From the NCBI RefSeq assembly GCF_047974105.1, contig NZ_JBHYRS010000003.1:124001-188000 (forward strand): a stretch of DNA of 64,000 nt. Direction: 5' to 3'. Under the pieces are notes generated by a model, which was not told where the DNA came from, ran no database searches, and worked only from the letters and a program-made list of their open reading frames with translations. Below are positions 17,502 to 25,111 of the stretch, one piece after another. Each line of letters begins with the position of its first letter. The stretch's first letter is position 1. The translations under genes and the position numbers were made by a program. The DNA is from Mitsuokella sp047974105. Lineage in GTDB: Bacteria > Bacillota > Negativicutes > Selenomonadales > Selenomonadaceae.

Positions 17502-17838
17502 GGGGATGTAAAGGTTTCGACGGGGTATTGAAGCCACGAAGTTCGCAGGCCAATGGTCATGAAAGCCTAAAGCTTGACCGCTAAATTCAACTGACGAAGC
17601 TGAATACGCTTACGCTGCCTGAGCCTAGCTCAGATAGCCCCTCTGGAAGTACGAACCGTCAGCCAACCCGGAGGCTTTAAATAAAGACGGCAGTTTCCTG
17701 TTTTGTAAAAACAGGTGGTGGAGAACTCTGAATCCCAGAGTTTCGCTCCTATGATGCCCGCATTCTCGGGCTACTGCGATAATGCTTTGTGATGTGGATG
17801 TATTTCGGACAGGAGTTCGATTCTCCTCATCTCCACCA
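17502..17838 (+). ncRNA. ssrA: transfer-messenger RNA (tmRNA)
   Basis: The 5' end GGGGATG pairs with CATCTCC at the 3' end, followed by an encoded CCA, forming the alanyl-tRNA-like domain; the T-arm reads GGAGTTCGATTCTCC. After the 5' end comes the conserved AAAGGTTTCGACGGGG. An internal frame ends DEAEYAYAA followed by TGA (17593-17622), the proteolysis tag for stalled-ribosome products, with the hydrophobic AA end expected for ClpXP recognition. The resume codon is not certain; CTA or AAT at 17581-17586 are candidates. Total about 337 bases. Confidence 0.95.
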
Positions 17839-17895
17839 TGATGTGGACTGTCGCCGGCCGGTGCTCGGAGCACGGCTGGGGACAGATGATATAAA

Positions 17896-17927
17896 AAGTC
17901 GGAGTTTTTATGACTTCGACTTTTTTT
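17896..17927 (+). terminator. terminator after tmRNA
   Basis: Stem AAGTCGGAG / CTTCGACTT (17896-17904 and 17914-17922, one imperfect pair) followed by a run of T. Confidence 0.75.
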
Positions 17928-17953
17928 CTTGCCATTTTATCCCCCTGGGAGGC

Positions 17954-18000
17954 TTACATAAAAGAACATCTTCCCTTACAATATAGAATATGAATTCTAT
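17954..18000 (+). promoter_or_regulatory. cbiM promoter with palindromic operator
   Basis: TTACAT (17954-17959), a 17-base spacer, TACAAT (17977-17982). Directly after the -10 box is a perfect dyad ATAGAAT-N4-ATTCTAT (17983-18000) covering the expected transcription start. A repressor bound there would block transcription, fitting metal-dependent control of the transporter. No cobalamin riboswitch fits between the tmRNA terminator and cbiM. Confidence 0.55.
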
Positions 18001-18015
18001 TTATGGGAGGTTCTT

Positions 18016-19029
18016 ATGCACATTCCAGAAAACTACCTGAGCCCCTCAACCTGTGCAGTGATGGGCGCGGTCATGGTCCCTGTCTGGCTCATGGCCGTTT
18101 CGAAGGTGCGCCGTCATGTGCCGCAGGATAAACTGCCGCTTTTAGGCATTGCGGCAGCCCTGTCGTTCCTCAGCATGATGTTCAACATCCCGCTGCCGGG
18201 CGGCACGACGGGGCATGCGGTAGGCGGCACGCTGATTGCTATCTTGTTCGGGCCTTATGCGGCGTGTCTTTCCGTCAGCATCGCTCTGCTCATTCAGGCC
18301 CTGTTTTTCGGCGACGGCGGCATTCTCGCCTTTGGGGCGAACTGTTTCAATATGGCCTTGGTCCTGCCGTTTACGGGCTACGGTGTCTACCGTTTCCTGC
18401 GCGGACATTTAAAATCGCGTTCCGGCGAGTATATCGCGGCGGGGGCCGGCGCTTATGCAGGCATCAATGCTGCGGCTTTTGTGGCTGCCGTGGAATTTGG
18501 CATTCAGCCGCTGCTGTTCACGGATGCTGCCGGACAGGCTCTTTACTGCCCGTATCCGTTCTGGATTTCCATTCCGGCCATGATGATCGGCCATCTGACG
18601 CTCTTCGGCCTTGCGGAAGTCGTCTTCACGACGGCGGTGCTCGCGTATCTGCGTAAGACCTCGCCGGACCTCTTTGGCTCTGTGCGCATGAAGACGAACC
18701 GCGCACTTTACGGCCTGATTGCCGCACTTATCGTCTGCACGCCGCTCGGCCTGCTCGCTGCGGGTACGGCCTGGGGAGAATGGGACCCGGAGGAGCTTGC
18801 GGGACAGGATTTCCTCGGCAGTGTCCTTGGCTATACGCCGGCCGGCATGGAGCAGGGCTTCTCATTTGACGCGCTGTTCCCAGACTACGCGGTTGCGGGA
18901 CTGCCCGATGCGTTTGGCTACATTTTGTCGGCTCTCATCGGCACCGCCCTGCTCGTCATCATCTTCAAGATGGCGGCGCCGCTCTTTGCCTCGCATACGG
19001 ATTACGGCGACTCGCTTTCGAACCGTTGA
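18016..19029 (+). CDS. cbiM: CbiMN-type substrate-binding membrane protein of a nickel/cobalt ECF transporter
   Basis: 337 residues. Starts MHIPENYLSPSTCA, matching the CbiM/NikM N-terminus whose His2 helps bind the metal. Multiple membrane segments follow, with PLPGGTTGHAVGG and FFGDGGILAFGANCFNM. It is longer than plain CbiM (about 220-250): the C-terminal part with GTAWGEWDPEEL and a final membrane helix resembles the CbiN/NikN module, so this is an MN fusion. Together with the next two genes it imports Ni2+ or Co2+ across the inner membrane. Which metal cannot be told from sequence alone. ATG with GGGAGG upstream. Confidence 0.9.
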   Translation: MHIPENYLSPSTCAVMGAVMVPVWLMAVSKVRRHVPQDKLPLLGIAAALSFLSMMFNIPLPGGTTGHAVGGTLIAILFGPYAACLSVSIALLIQALFFGDGGILAFGANCFNMALVLPFTGYGVYRFLRGHLKSRSGEYIAAGAGAYAGINAAAFVAAVEFGIQPLLFTDAAGQALYCPYPFWISIPAMMIGHLTLFGLAEVVFTTAVLAYLRKTSPDLFGSVRMKTNRALYGLIAALIVCTPLGLLAAGTAWGEWDPEELAGQDFLGSVLGYTPAGMEQGFSFDALFPDYAVAGLPDAFGYILSALIGTALLVIIFKMAAPLFASHTDYGDSLSNR

Positions 19030-19099
19030 GGCCGTAATTATGAGGCTGTAATTCCTATATATAATAGAAAGATTTTGTTGATTTTTGAGGTGTTTCTTC

Positions 19100-19906
19100 A
19101 TGAAGGATTTGCCGGCTTGGGCAAAACGGGAAGAATCATATAGACCTGACAAGGACCGGGATGCATTCATTTCCCGGTCTCTTTTGCGTATCATGGGAAT
19201 GCTGAAAGTGCTGCGCGCACAGGCCGGCAGGCGCCATCACGGTCAGGCCGGACTTTATTTCGTGCTGCTCGTGCTTTTCCTGCTCGCCGTGGTTACGGCA
19301 AGGACTTCGGCCTTCCTCTGGACGGCTTTGGGCGGCGAACTCCTGCTGCTGGCCTTTTTGCCGGCAAAACTTTTGCGGCAGGATATCATGGGGGCTCTGG
19401 CGGCCGCTGTTTTCTGTCTGCTGCTCATCCTGCCGGCCCTGCTCTTTTGGGGGAGCGGACCTGTCCTGCTGCTGCCGTTTAAGACATTTCTCTGCGTGAC
19501 GGCGTTGAATCTTCTGCAGCAGCATTTTTCATGGCACGAGCTCACGGCGGCCCTGCGGCGCTTTCATCTGCCGCCCGAAGTCATCTTCATTCTCGATACG
19601 ACCCTGCGCTACCTCGTGCTGCTTGGCGATCAGGCCTCGCTGCTTTTGACAGCGCTGAAGCTCCGGTCCGTCGGACACAACCGCAAAAAGCACAAGGCCA
19701 TGGCCGGCATCATGGGCATCGTCATGCAGCGTTCGCAGAGACTGTCCATCGAGATGGCTGAGGCCATGCGCTGCCGCTGTTTTACGGGCGAATACCCGCT
19801 GCTGCAGGCAAAAAAGAGCAGCAGTTCCATCGGTTCCCTGCTGCCGCCTGTCATCCTGCTTCTTGTTTACGGCTTTCTTTATCTGCGTTTGGAGGGCTTT
19901 TTGTGA
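19100..19906 (+). CDS. cbiQ: CbiQ-type transmembrane (EcfT) subunit
   Basis: About 268 residues from the ATG at 19100 with GAGG ten bases upstream. A hydrophilic N-terminus is followed by hydrophobic stretches, and a cytoplasmic coupling region with ALKLRSVGHN and AMRCRCFTGEYPLL, the two EcfT coupling-helix motifs of the A-R-X type. It couples ATP hydrolysis by CbiO to the substrate subunit. Its end overlaps the cbiO GTG start by four bases. Confidence 0.88.
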   Translation: MKDLPAWAKREESYRPDKDRDAFISRSLLRIMGMLKVLRAQAGRRHHGQAGLYFVLLVLFLLAVVTARTSAFLWTALGGELLLLAFLPAKLLRQDIMGALAAAVFCLLLILPALLFWGSGPVLLLPFKTFLCVTALNLLQQHFSWHELTAALRRFHLPPEVIFILDTTLRYLVLLGDQASLLLTALKLRSVGHNRKKHKAMAGIMGIVMQRSQRLSIEMAEAMRCRCFTGEYPLLQAKKSSSSIGSLLPPVILLLVYGFLYLRLEGFL

Positions 19907-20571
19907 TTGCGTTAGAAGATGTCTGCTGTGCGTTTGACCATGAACCGGTCCTGCGCCATATCAGCTTTACGATAAAAAAAGGCGAGACCGTGCTTTTAAC
20001 GGGACCGAATGGCTCGGGCAAGACCACGCTGCTGCGGCTCTTAAACGGCCTCGTCTTCCCGGAAATCGGCATGTATACGTTTGAAGGGACGCGCATTACG
20101 CCGGCGAAGATGCGCGAGCACCGCTACTCAAAGTACTTTCATCAGCGCATCGGCTATGTCTGGCAGAATCCCGATGCCCAGCTCTTCTGCGCAAGTGTCG
20201 AAGAAGAATTGGCCTTCGGTCCCCTGCAGATGGGGCTGCCGGAAGAGGAGGTGCGTCAGCGCGTCGAAGATGCTTTGGCGTATTTTTCGCTGACGAAACT
20301 TCGCGATAAAGCCCCGTATTATCTTTCGGGCGGCGAGAAGAAACGCACGGCCCTCGCGTCAATTTTCACGATGAACCCATCCGTCTGGACGCTCGATGAG
20401 CCAGAAAATTTTCTTGATGCCGAGAGTCAGCAGTGGCTTGCCGAGTTTCTGCAGTCCCTGAAGGAAGCGGGCAAGACCATCATCGTGACCTCGCATCATC
20501 CGGATATCACGGGCCGCCTTGCCGACCGCGAACTTCGCCTGACCTCCGACCACAATCTCGCGGCTGACTGA
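19903..20571 (+). CDS. cbiO: CbiO-type ATPase of the metal ECF transporter
   Basis: 222 residues, short for CbiO (usually 250-280) but with all ABC motifs: Walker A GPNGSGKTTLL, Q-loop YVWQNPDAQLFC, signature LSGGEKKRTALASI, Walker B SVWTLDEPENFLD and the switch His in VTSHHPD. GTG start inside the cbiQ stop region. Energises uptake with cbiM and cbiQ; third and last gene of the operon. Confidence 0.93.
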   Translation: MIALEDVCCAFDHEPVLRHISFTIKKGETVLLTGPNGSGKTTLLRLLNGLVFPEIGMYTFEGTRITPAKMREHRYSKYFHQRIGYVWQNPDAQLFCASVEEELAFGPLQMGLPEEEVRQRVEDALAYFSLTKLRDKAPYYLSGGEKKRTALASIFTMNPSVWTLDEPENFLDAESQQWLAEFLQSLKEAGKTIIVTSHHPDITGRLADRELRLTSDHNLAAD

Positions 20572-20712
20572 CAAAAGACAGCGGGATGGCCGTAAAATTT
20601 ACGGCTTACGGCTGTGACGAGTTGTTTGTCATCGCATAATAACAGCGTATCACATACAAGCGGCATTTTTTATCGCTATGATACTTGGAATACAGGGAGG
20701 ATGTAGTTTTTT

Positions 20713-21750
20713 ATGAGTAAAGAGCGGATTTCTTTTGCGTCGGATTACCTCGAAGGGGCACATCCGTCTATATTGAAGAGACTTTTTGATACGAATATGA
20801 TGCAGACGGCAGGCTACGGCTTTGATGAATTTTCCGAGTCGGCCCGCGCAAAAATTCGTCAGGCCTGCGAAGCTCCTGAGGCTGACATTTTCTTCCTCGT
20901 CGGCGGCACGCAGACGAATGCGACGGTCATCGATGCCATCCTGCGTTTGACGGAAGGCGTTATCGCGGCTGATACGGGCCATGTCAGCCTGCACGAAGCA
21001 GGGGCCATTGAATTTGGCGGCCATAAGGTCCTGCCGATTCCTCATCAAAATGGCAAACTCACGTCTGCAGGCATCGATGCTTATGTCAAGGGCTTTTACG
21101 CTGACGGCAACCATGACCACATGGTCGCGCCGGGCATGGTCTACCTCTCGCAGCCGACGGAATACGGCACGCTTTACTCCCTCAAAGAGCTCACGGCCAT
21201 CAGCAAAGTCTGCCGTGAGCATCATCTGCCTTTGTACCTTGACGGTGCACGCCTTGCCTATGCACTGGCCTGCAGAGAAAATGACGTGACTTTGGCGGAT
21301 ATTGCGAGACTCTGCGATGCCTTCTACATCGGCGGTACGAAATGCGGCGCTCTCTTCGGCGAGGCCGTCGTCTTCCCGAAGCACGGCTTCGTGCCGCATT
21401 TCTTTACGATTACAAAACAGCACGGCGCACTCCTCGCCAAAGGCCGCATCGCCGGCATTCAGTTTGACACGATGTTTACGGATGGCCTTTACGAAAAAAT
21501 CGGCCGGACAGCCATCGAAGCCGCCGACAAAATCCGCGGTGTCCTGCGCGAAAAGGGCTATCAATTTGCCATGGAGAACCCGACGAACCAGATTTTCATC
21601 GTGCTGACAAAAGAAAAATGCGCGGAGCTTGCTAAGGAAGTCGAGCTTGGCTTCTGGGAGAACGTCGATGAAGGGCATTGCGTTATGAGGATTGCGACGA
21701 GCTGGGCGACGACCGAAGAGCACGTAGATAAATTATTGGAGATGCTTTGA
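20713..21750 (+). CDS. ltaE: low-specificity threonine aldolase family protein
   Basis: 345 residues, fold-type I PLP enzyme. Recognisable features are FASDYLEGAHPSIL, TNMMQTAGYGFD, FFLVGGTQTNATV, DTGHVSLHEAGAIEF, LYLDGARLAYAL and the PLP lysine in YIGGTKCGALFGE. It would cleave L-threonine or L-allo-threonine to glycine and acetaldehyde. ATG preceded by GGGAGGATG. Monocistronic, with a long structured non-coding region downstream. Family is certain; exact substrate preference is not. Confidence 0.92.
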   Translation: MSKERISFASDYLEGAHPSILKRLFDTNMMQTAGYGFDEFSESARAKIRQACEAPEADIFFLVGGTQTNATVIDAILRLTEGVIAADTGHVSLHEAGAIEFGGHKVLPIPHQNGKLTSAGIDAYVKGFYADGNHDHMVAPGMVYLSQPTEYGTLYSLKELTAISKVCREHHLPLYLDGARLAYALACRENDVTLADIARLCDAFYIGGTKCGALFGEAVVFPKHGFVPHFFTITKQHGALLAKGRIAGIQFDTMFTDGLYEKIGRTAIEAADKIRGVLREKGYQFAMENPTNQIFIVLTKEKCAELAKEVELGFWENVDEGHCVMRIATSWATTEEHVDKLLEML

Positions 21751-21767
21751 GTTCGGTGCAATGAGGC

Positions 21768-21839
21768 GTCCATGCTATACCTATCCAACGTTCCGCGCAG
21801 CAGGCTGAAGCTTCACTTATGGATAGGTATAGCACGGAC
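21768..21839. repeat. long hairpin, copy 1, with shared 32-base loop
   Basis: Arms 21768-21787 and 21820-21839 pair over 20 positions with one mismatch. The loop 21788-21819 (beginning ACGTTCCGCGCAGCAGG) is identical at 31 of 32 positions to the loop at 22185-22216, while the arms of the two copies are unrelated. Confidence 0.9.
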
Positions 21840-21848
21840 TTAGATTCT

Positions 21849-21936
21849 GCAGCAAAAGCGTATCACTCGATAAGCGAGATCATGCGGAAGATGTGCTATC
21901 GATGAAGTGACTACGGTAAAAGCGATACTTTGCTGC
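21849..21936. repeat. bulged hairpin between the paired elements
   Basis: GCAGCAAA (21849-21856) pairs with TTTGCTGC (21929-21936), then GTATC (21860-21864) with GATAC (21924-21928) across a three-base bulge. Inside, CGATA (21868-21872) pairs with TATCG (21897-21901). Confidence 0.6.
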
Positions 21937-21968
21937 CGCCGTTAAGGAGAAGAAGTTAGAGCATGGGA

Positions 21969-22153
21969 GGAAAGGGGTAAGCAGAAGCGGAGCGTTTGAC
22001 TGCCTGCGTGAAGAACGGATTTTTTGACAGCCAGAACCCTTGCGAAAGAGCGTCGTTCAAACGAAGTGCGTTTAGCTCTTTCGTAAGGATGCATTAGAAG
22101 TCAAAAAATCCGTTTAGCAGGCAGTCACCGCGGAGTGCTGCTTGCCCCTTTCC
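21969..22153. repeat. 185-base nested hairpin
   Basis: Five successive helices on a common axis: 16 pairs (21969-21984 with 22138-22153, one G-T), 10 pairs (21998-22007 with 22117-22126), 14 pairs (22015-22028 with 22100-22113), 14 pairs (22038-22051 with 22075-22088, one G-T), and 5 pairs (22059-22063 with 22069-22073). Unpaired joints separate them. Confidence 0.88.
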
Positions 22154-22166
22154 GGCGTAACGAGGC

Positions 22167-22234
22167 GGCGAGGATGGATGCCTGACGTTCCGCGCAGCAG
22201 GCTGAAGCTCCACTTACAGACATCCATCCTCGCC
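22167..22234. repeat. long hairpin, copy 2, with shared 32-base loop
   Basis: Arms 22167-22184 and 22217-22234 pair over 18 positions with one mismatch. The loop 22185-22216 differs from copy 1 by one base (C for T after GAAGCT). Same orientation as copy 1. Confidence 0.9.
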
Positions 22235-22264
22235 TTAAATTATGTGTACATAGGAGAATCCCCC

Positions 22265-22295
22265 TTGACTCTATAATCATTGTAGTGTTTACTAT
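22265..22295 (+). promoter_or_regulatory. MerR-type promoter of the MATE pump
   Basis: TTGACT (22265-22270) and TACTAT (22290-22295) are 19 bases apart instead of 17. The spacer holds an imperfect dyad CTATAAT-C-ATTGTAG (22271-22285). Over-long spacers with an internal dyad are the hallmark of promoters untwisted by MerR-family activators, and a MerR-family gene lies in this operon. Confidence 0.6.
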
Positions 22296-22314
22296 AAGGT
22301 CAGGAGGGATTTTT

Positions 22315-23682
22315 TTGACTAGGAATTTAACGACAGGCAGTGTCTTCAAGAACATCATCTTTTTCTCGCTGCCGTATTTTCTTTCGTATTTTCTGCAGAC
22401 GCTCTACGGCATGGCCGATCTCTTTATCATCGGGCAGTTCGAGGGAGCGGCGAGCATCACGGCGGTTTCGATTGGCAGTCAGGTCATGCACATGCTGACG
22501 GTCATGATTGTCGGACTGGCCATGGGCACGACGGTCACAATTGCGCAGTCCGTGGGTGCGGAGGACAAGGAGTGCATCAAAAAGGCCGTCGGCACGACGA
22601 CGGTCCTGTTTTTTGGTGTTTCCCTCGTGCTGGCCGTGCTCTTTATCCTGCTGCGCAGCCGCATTGTCGCCGTCATGGCGACGCCAGCGGAGGCGGTCAC
22701 GGGGACAGAAGTATATCTTTTGATTTGCTTCTTAGGCATTCCGCTGATCACGGCCTACAACATCATCGCCTCGATTTTTCGTGGCCTCGGCGATGCGAAG
22801 AGTCCGATGTATTTTGTCGCCGTGGCCTGCATAGCCAATATCGTGCTCGATTATATCTTCATGGGCGCGCTCGCCATGGGGCCTGCCGGTGCGGCACTCG
22901 GCACGGTGCTTTCGCAGGCCCTGAGCGTCGTGCTGGCGCTGCTGTTTATCCAAAGCGGCAGGGCGGGCATTCGCGTGACGCGGGCGGATTTTCGGCCGGA
23001 CTTCGCTGTTTTGCGGCGCATTCTGCGCATCGGCGTGCCCGTTTCGCTGCAGGACGGCTTTATCCAGATTGCCTTCCTCGTCATCACGGTCATCGCGAAT
23101 ATGCGCGGCCTGACGGATGCGGCGGCCGTCGGCATTGTGGAAAAAATTATCAGCTTCATTTTCCTCGTGCCTTCGTCGATGCTCTCGACGGTCTCGGCAC
23201 TCGGCGCGCAGAATATCGGCGCAAAAAAATACGGCCGTGCGCAGCAGACTCTGTGGTATGCTCTGGGCATGACCGTAAGTTTTGGCATCATCGTCGCCGT
23301 GATCACGCAGTATGCGGCATATGATATGGTCGCGCTGTTTACCTACGATACGGCGGTCGTCGCATCTGGCGAGGCCTATCTGCAGGGCTATATCTTTGAC
23401 TGCATCTTCGCGGGCGTGCATTTCTGCTTCAGCGGTTATTTCTGTGCCTGCGGCCGTTCGGAGATCTCGTTCCTGCACAATGTTGTCTCGATTGTCACGG
23501 CGCGCATCCCTTTTGTTTATCTGACTTCCATCTGGTATCCGATGACGCTTTTCCCGATGGGCCTTGCCACGGCAACGGGGTCGCTCGTGTCCGTCATCAT
23601 CTGCGTCAGCGCGTTCCTGATTCTGCGGCGTCACGGCAATCCGGCCTTTATTGGCGAGGGGAGTGGGATACGTGAATTCTAA
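22315..23682 (+). CDS. MATE family multidrug efflux transporter
   Basis: About 455 residues from TTG at 22315, which has AGGAGG seven bases upstream; the earlier GTG at 22285 falls inside the promoter and is rejected. Multi-pass membrane protein with the MATE pattern (LPYFLSYFLQTLYGMADLFIIGQF, then a repeated half after about residue 220). Exports cationic drugs or metabolites using Na+ or H+ gradients. The next gene, a MerR-family regulator, overlaps its end by 11 bases, as in inducible pump-regulator pairs such as bmr-bmrR (there the pump is of a different family). Confidence 0.9.
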   Translation: MTRNLTTGSVFKNIIFFSLPYFLSYFLQTLYGMADLFIIGQFEGAASITAVSIGSQVMHMLTVMIVGLAMGTTVTIAQSVGAEDKECIKKAVGTTTVLFFGVSLVLAVLFILLRSRIVAVMATPAEAVTGTEVYLLICFLGIPLITAYNIIASIFRGLGDAKSPMYFVAVACIANIVLDYIFMGALAMGPAGAALGTVLSQALSVVLALLFIQSGRAGIRVTRADFRPDFAVLRRILRIGVPVSLQDGFIQIAFLVITVIANMRGLTDAAAVGIVEKIISFIFLVPSSMLSTVSALGAQNIGAKKYGRAQQTLWYALGMTVSFGIIVAVITQYAAYDMVALFTYDTAVVASGEAYLQGYIFDCIFAGVHFCFSGYFCACGRSEISFLHNVVSIVTARIPFVYLTSIWYPMTLFPMGLATATGSLVSVIICVSAFLILRRHGNPAFIGEGSGIREF

Positions 23683-24529
23683 CGATAGAAAAGGTTTGTT
23701 TCGTATCGGCGAGGTGGCCAAATTATTTCATCTCAGTATCAGCAGTCTGCGCCATTATGAGGATATCGATTTGCTGCGGCCGGCGTACATCGACAAGGCG
23801 ACGGGGTACCGTTATTATGGCCTGCAGCAGTTTGAAATGCTCAATACCATACGCTACCTGCGTGCCCTTGACATGAAACTGCCGGATATCCGTGATTTTC
23901 TGCAGCATAAGGATGTCGGCCATATCTGTGAGCTCCTAATGGAACAGCGTCAAACGGTGCAGAAAAAAATTGCCGAGCTCACGCGCATTGAGCGTAAACT
24001 CGACAATCGTCTTTGCCAGCTGCAGGCTGCCATGTCAGCAGAATATGATGTCGTTCACATCGAGCGGCAGCCTGCACGGCGTATGGTTTGGCTGCAGCAT
24101 GATCTTAAACATCCGCAGTCACATGATTTTGAAGAGCCCATCCGGCAAATGGAAGGCCGGCAGCAGGAAGCACTGGCCTTCCTCGGCAAGGTTGGCATCA
24201 GCATGAGTGTGGAAAACATGAAGGCGAGAAACTTTTCAGCTTACGACGGCATGTTTTTGCTGCTGGATGCAGAAGACCATTATGAAGGCAAGGCACTGGA
24301 GCTGCCGGCTGGTGACTATGCGGTCTTGATTTTTCGCGGCAGCCACAGCGAGGCGGGCGGCCGTTACCAGAGTCTTCTTTCCTATATAAAAGCAAAAAAT
24401 CTGCAGATTGCAGGTCCCTCAGAGGAAATTACCCTGATTGATCAGGGCTTTACGAGCAATGCCGCAGATTTTGTTACGGAAATCCGCATTCCGGTTCAGG
24501 CAGCGGATACGGCGGCAGCGCGCGGATAG
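23672..24529 (+). CDS. MerR-family transcriptional regulator with effector-binding domain
   Basis: About 285 residues from GTG at 23672. N-terminal MerR winged helix-turn-helix (LFRIGEVAKLFHLSISSLRHYEDIDLLRPAYID, then GYRYYGLQQFEML), a dimerisation coiled coil (residues about 80-130), and a C-terminal region of about 150 residues that resembles a GyrI/BmrR-like ligand-binding domain. This architecture binds hydrophobic or cationic drugs and activates efflux genes. It overlaps the MATE gene and probably acts on the 19-bp-spacer promoter at 22265. Its 3' end overlaps a convergent gene by 34 bases. Confidence 0.88.
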   Translation: MNSNDRKGLFRIGEVAKLFHLSISSLRHYEDIDLLRPAYIDKATGYRYYGLQQFEMLNTIRYLRALDMKLPDIRDFLQHKDVGHICELLMEQRQTVQKKIAELTRIERKLDNRLCQLQAAMSAEYDVVHIERQPARRMVWLQHDLKHPQSHDFEEPIRQMEGRQQEALAFLGKVGISMSVENMKARNFSAYDGMFLLLDAEDHYEGKALELPAGDYAVLIFRGSHSEAGGRYQSLLSYIKAKNLQIAGPSEEITLIDQGFTSNAADFVTEIRIPVQAADTAAARG

Positions 24530-24882
24530 AGACGCGCGACGCTGTGTTTGTGCTCGTTGTAATAATAGATGGGATGAGCCGGATATTTTGCATGCAGGAC
24601 CTCAAAGATGGCCTGCGGCTTCATGTTCGTGAAGAACGGCAGGGAGCCGAAGATGAGGTTTTTGCCGATGACGTGGAAGCCGGCTCTTGGCTTATCGCGC
24701 AGGGTGTCGATATTTTCCTGCGGATGGTCGGTGAGATAATGGTCAATACAGCCCATATGCTCCTCGGCGGTGTAGACTTCATCGCCTAAGATGACACCGG
24801 CCTTATCGCGTGTGCAGACATCGAGCTCTTGGATATGGAACACTTCCTTGAGCGGACGAAAAACGAGTTTTTCCTGTTCCAT
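24496..24882 (-). CDS. hypothetical protein, 128 residues
   Basis: Soluble protein with no membrane segment, starting MEQEKLVFRPLKEVFHIQEL and containing KPRAGFHVIGKNLIFGSLPFF and YPAHPIYYYNEHKHSVARLY. I do not recognise a family. The reading frame is colinear, has a weak GAGATG site upstream, and covers sequence not used by any other gene except its last 34 bases, which overlap the end of the MerR gene on the other strand. An AT-rich region lies upstream. Function unknown. Confidence 0.65.
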   Translation of the reverse strand: MEQEKLVFRPLKEVFHIQELDVCTRDKAGVILGDEVYTAEEHMGCIDHYLTDHPQENIDTLRDKPRAGFHVIGKNLIFGSLPFFTNMKPQAIFEVLHAKYPAHPIYYYNEHKHSVARLYPRAAAVSAA

Positions 24883-24960
24883 GATAATGCATCTCTTTTC
24901 TTTTTATTCGCCTCTATTATAGTCTTAAAAAGACAAAAAGACAAGAGTGGACGGATGAAC

Positions 24961-24990
24961 TTGACAAAGCACGGCTGTCTTTGCTATGAT
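24961..24990 (+). promoter_or_regulatory. promoter of the DMT transporter leader
   Basis: Perfect TTGACA (24961-24966), an 18-base spacer, TATGAT (24985-24990). Transcription would start near 24997, giving a leader of about 150 bases before the coding start. Confidence 0.75.
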
Positions 24991-25015
24991 AGTTCACGGT
25001 TTGTAACGTCTAAAA

Positions 25016-25111
25016 CTCGGGCAGGGTGCCTGAGAGGTGGATTTTTCTGACAGCATCTGCATAATGCTGTCATTTTCGCCACGCAGTTTCTTGCTGCGTG
25101 GCTTTTATTTT
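25016..25111 (+). promoter_or_regulatory. structured leader with terminator (riboswitch-like candidate)
   Basis: Three hairpins in order: CTCGGGCA-GGG-TGCCTGAG (25016-25034), GACAGCAT / ATGCTGTC (25049-25056 with 25064-25071), and an intrinsic terminator GCCACGCAG / CTGCGTGGC (25078-25086 with 25094-25102) followed by TTTTATTTT. GTGG at 25037-25040 could pair with CCAC at the base of the terminator. The layout is that of a transcription-attenuation leader. The CTGAGA and ATAATG words recall the TPP riboswitch, but its GAACCTG core is missing, so no known class is assigned. Confidence 0.6.

Larger units (their letters stand above)
21751..22314. other. 564-base non-coding stretch made of large hairpins
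   Basis: No plausible gene. In order it holds a long hairpin with a 32-base loop (21768-21839), a bulged hairpin (21849-21936), a large nested hairpin (21969-22153), a second long hairpin whose loop nearly equals the first (22167-22234), and the promoter region of the MATE gene (22265-22295). Confidence 0.85.

Noticed and set aside
21751..22260. CRISPR array in the repeat-rich gap after ltaE
   Set aside because: Only two direct repeats, 397 bases apart, each inside a hairpin with its own arms, and no spacer pattern or cas genes.
25016..25075. TPP riboswitch before the DMT transporter
   Set aside because: CTGAGA and ATAATG words are present but the GAACCTG core and the closing AGGGA are absent, unlike the true copy at 47509. 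Kept as an unassigned leader.
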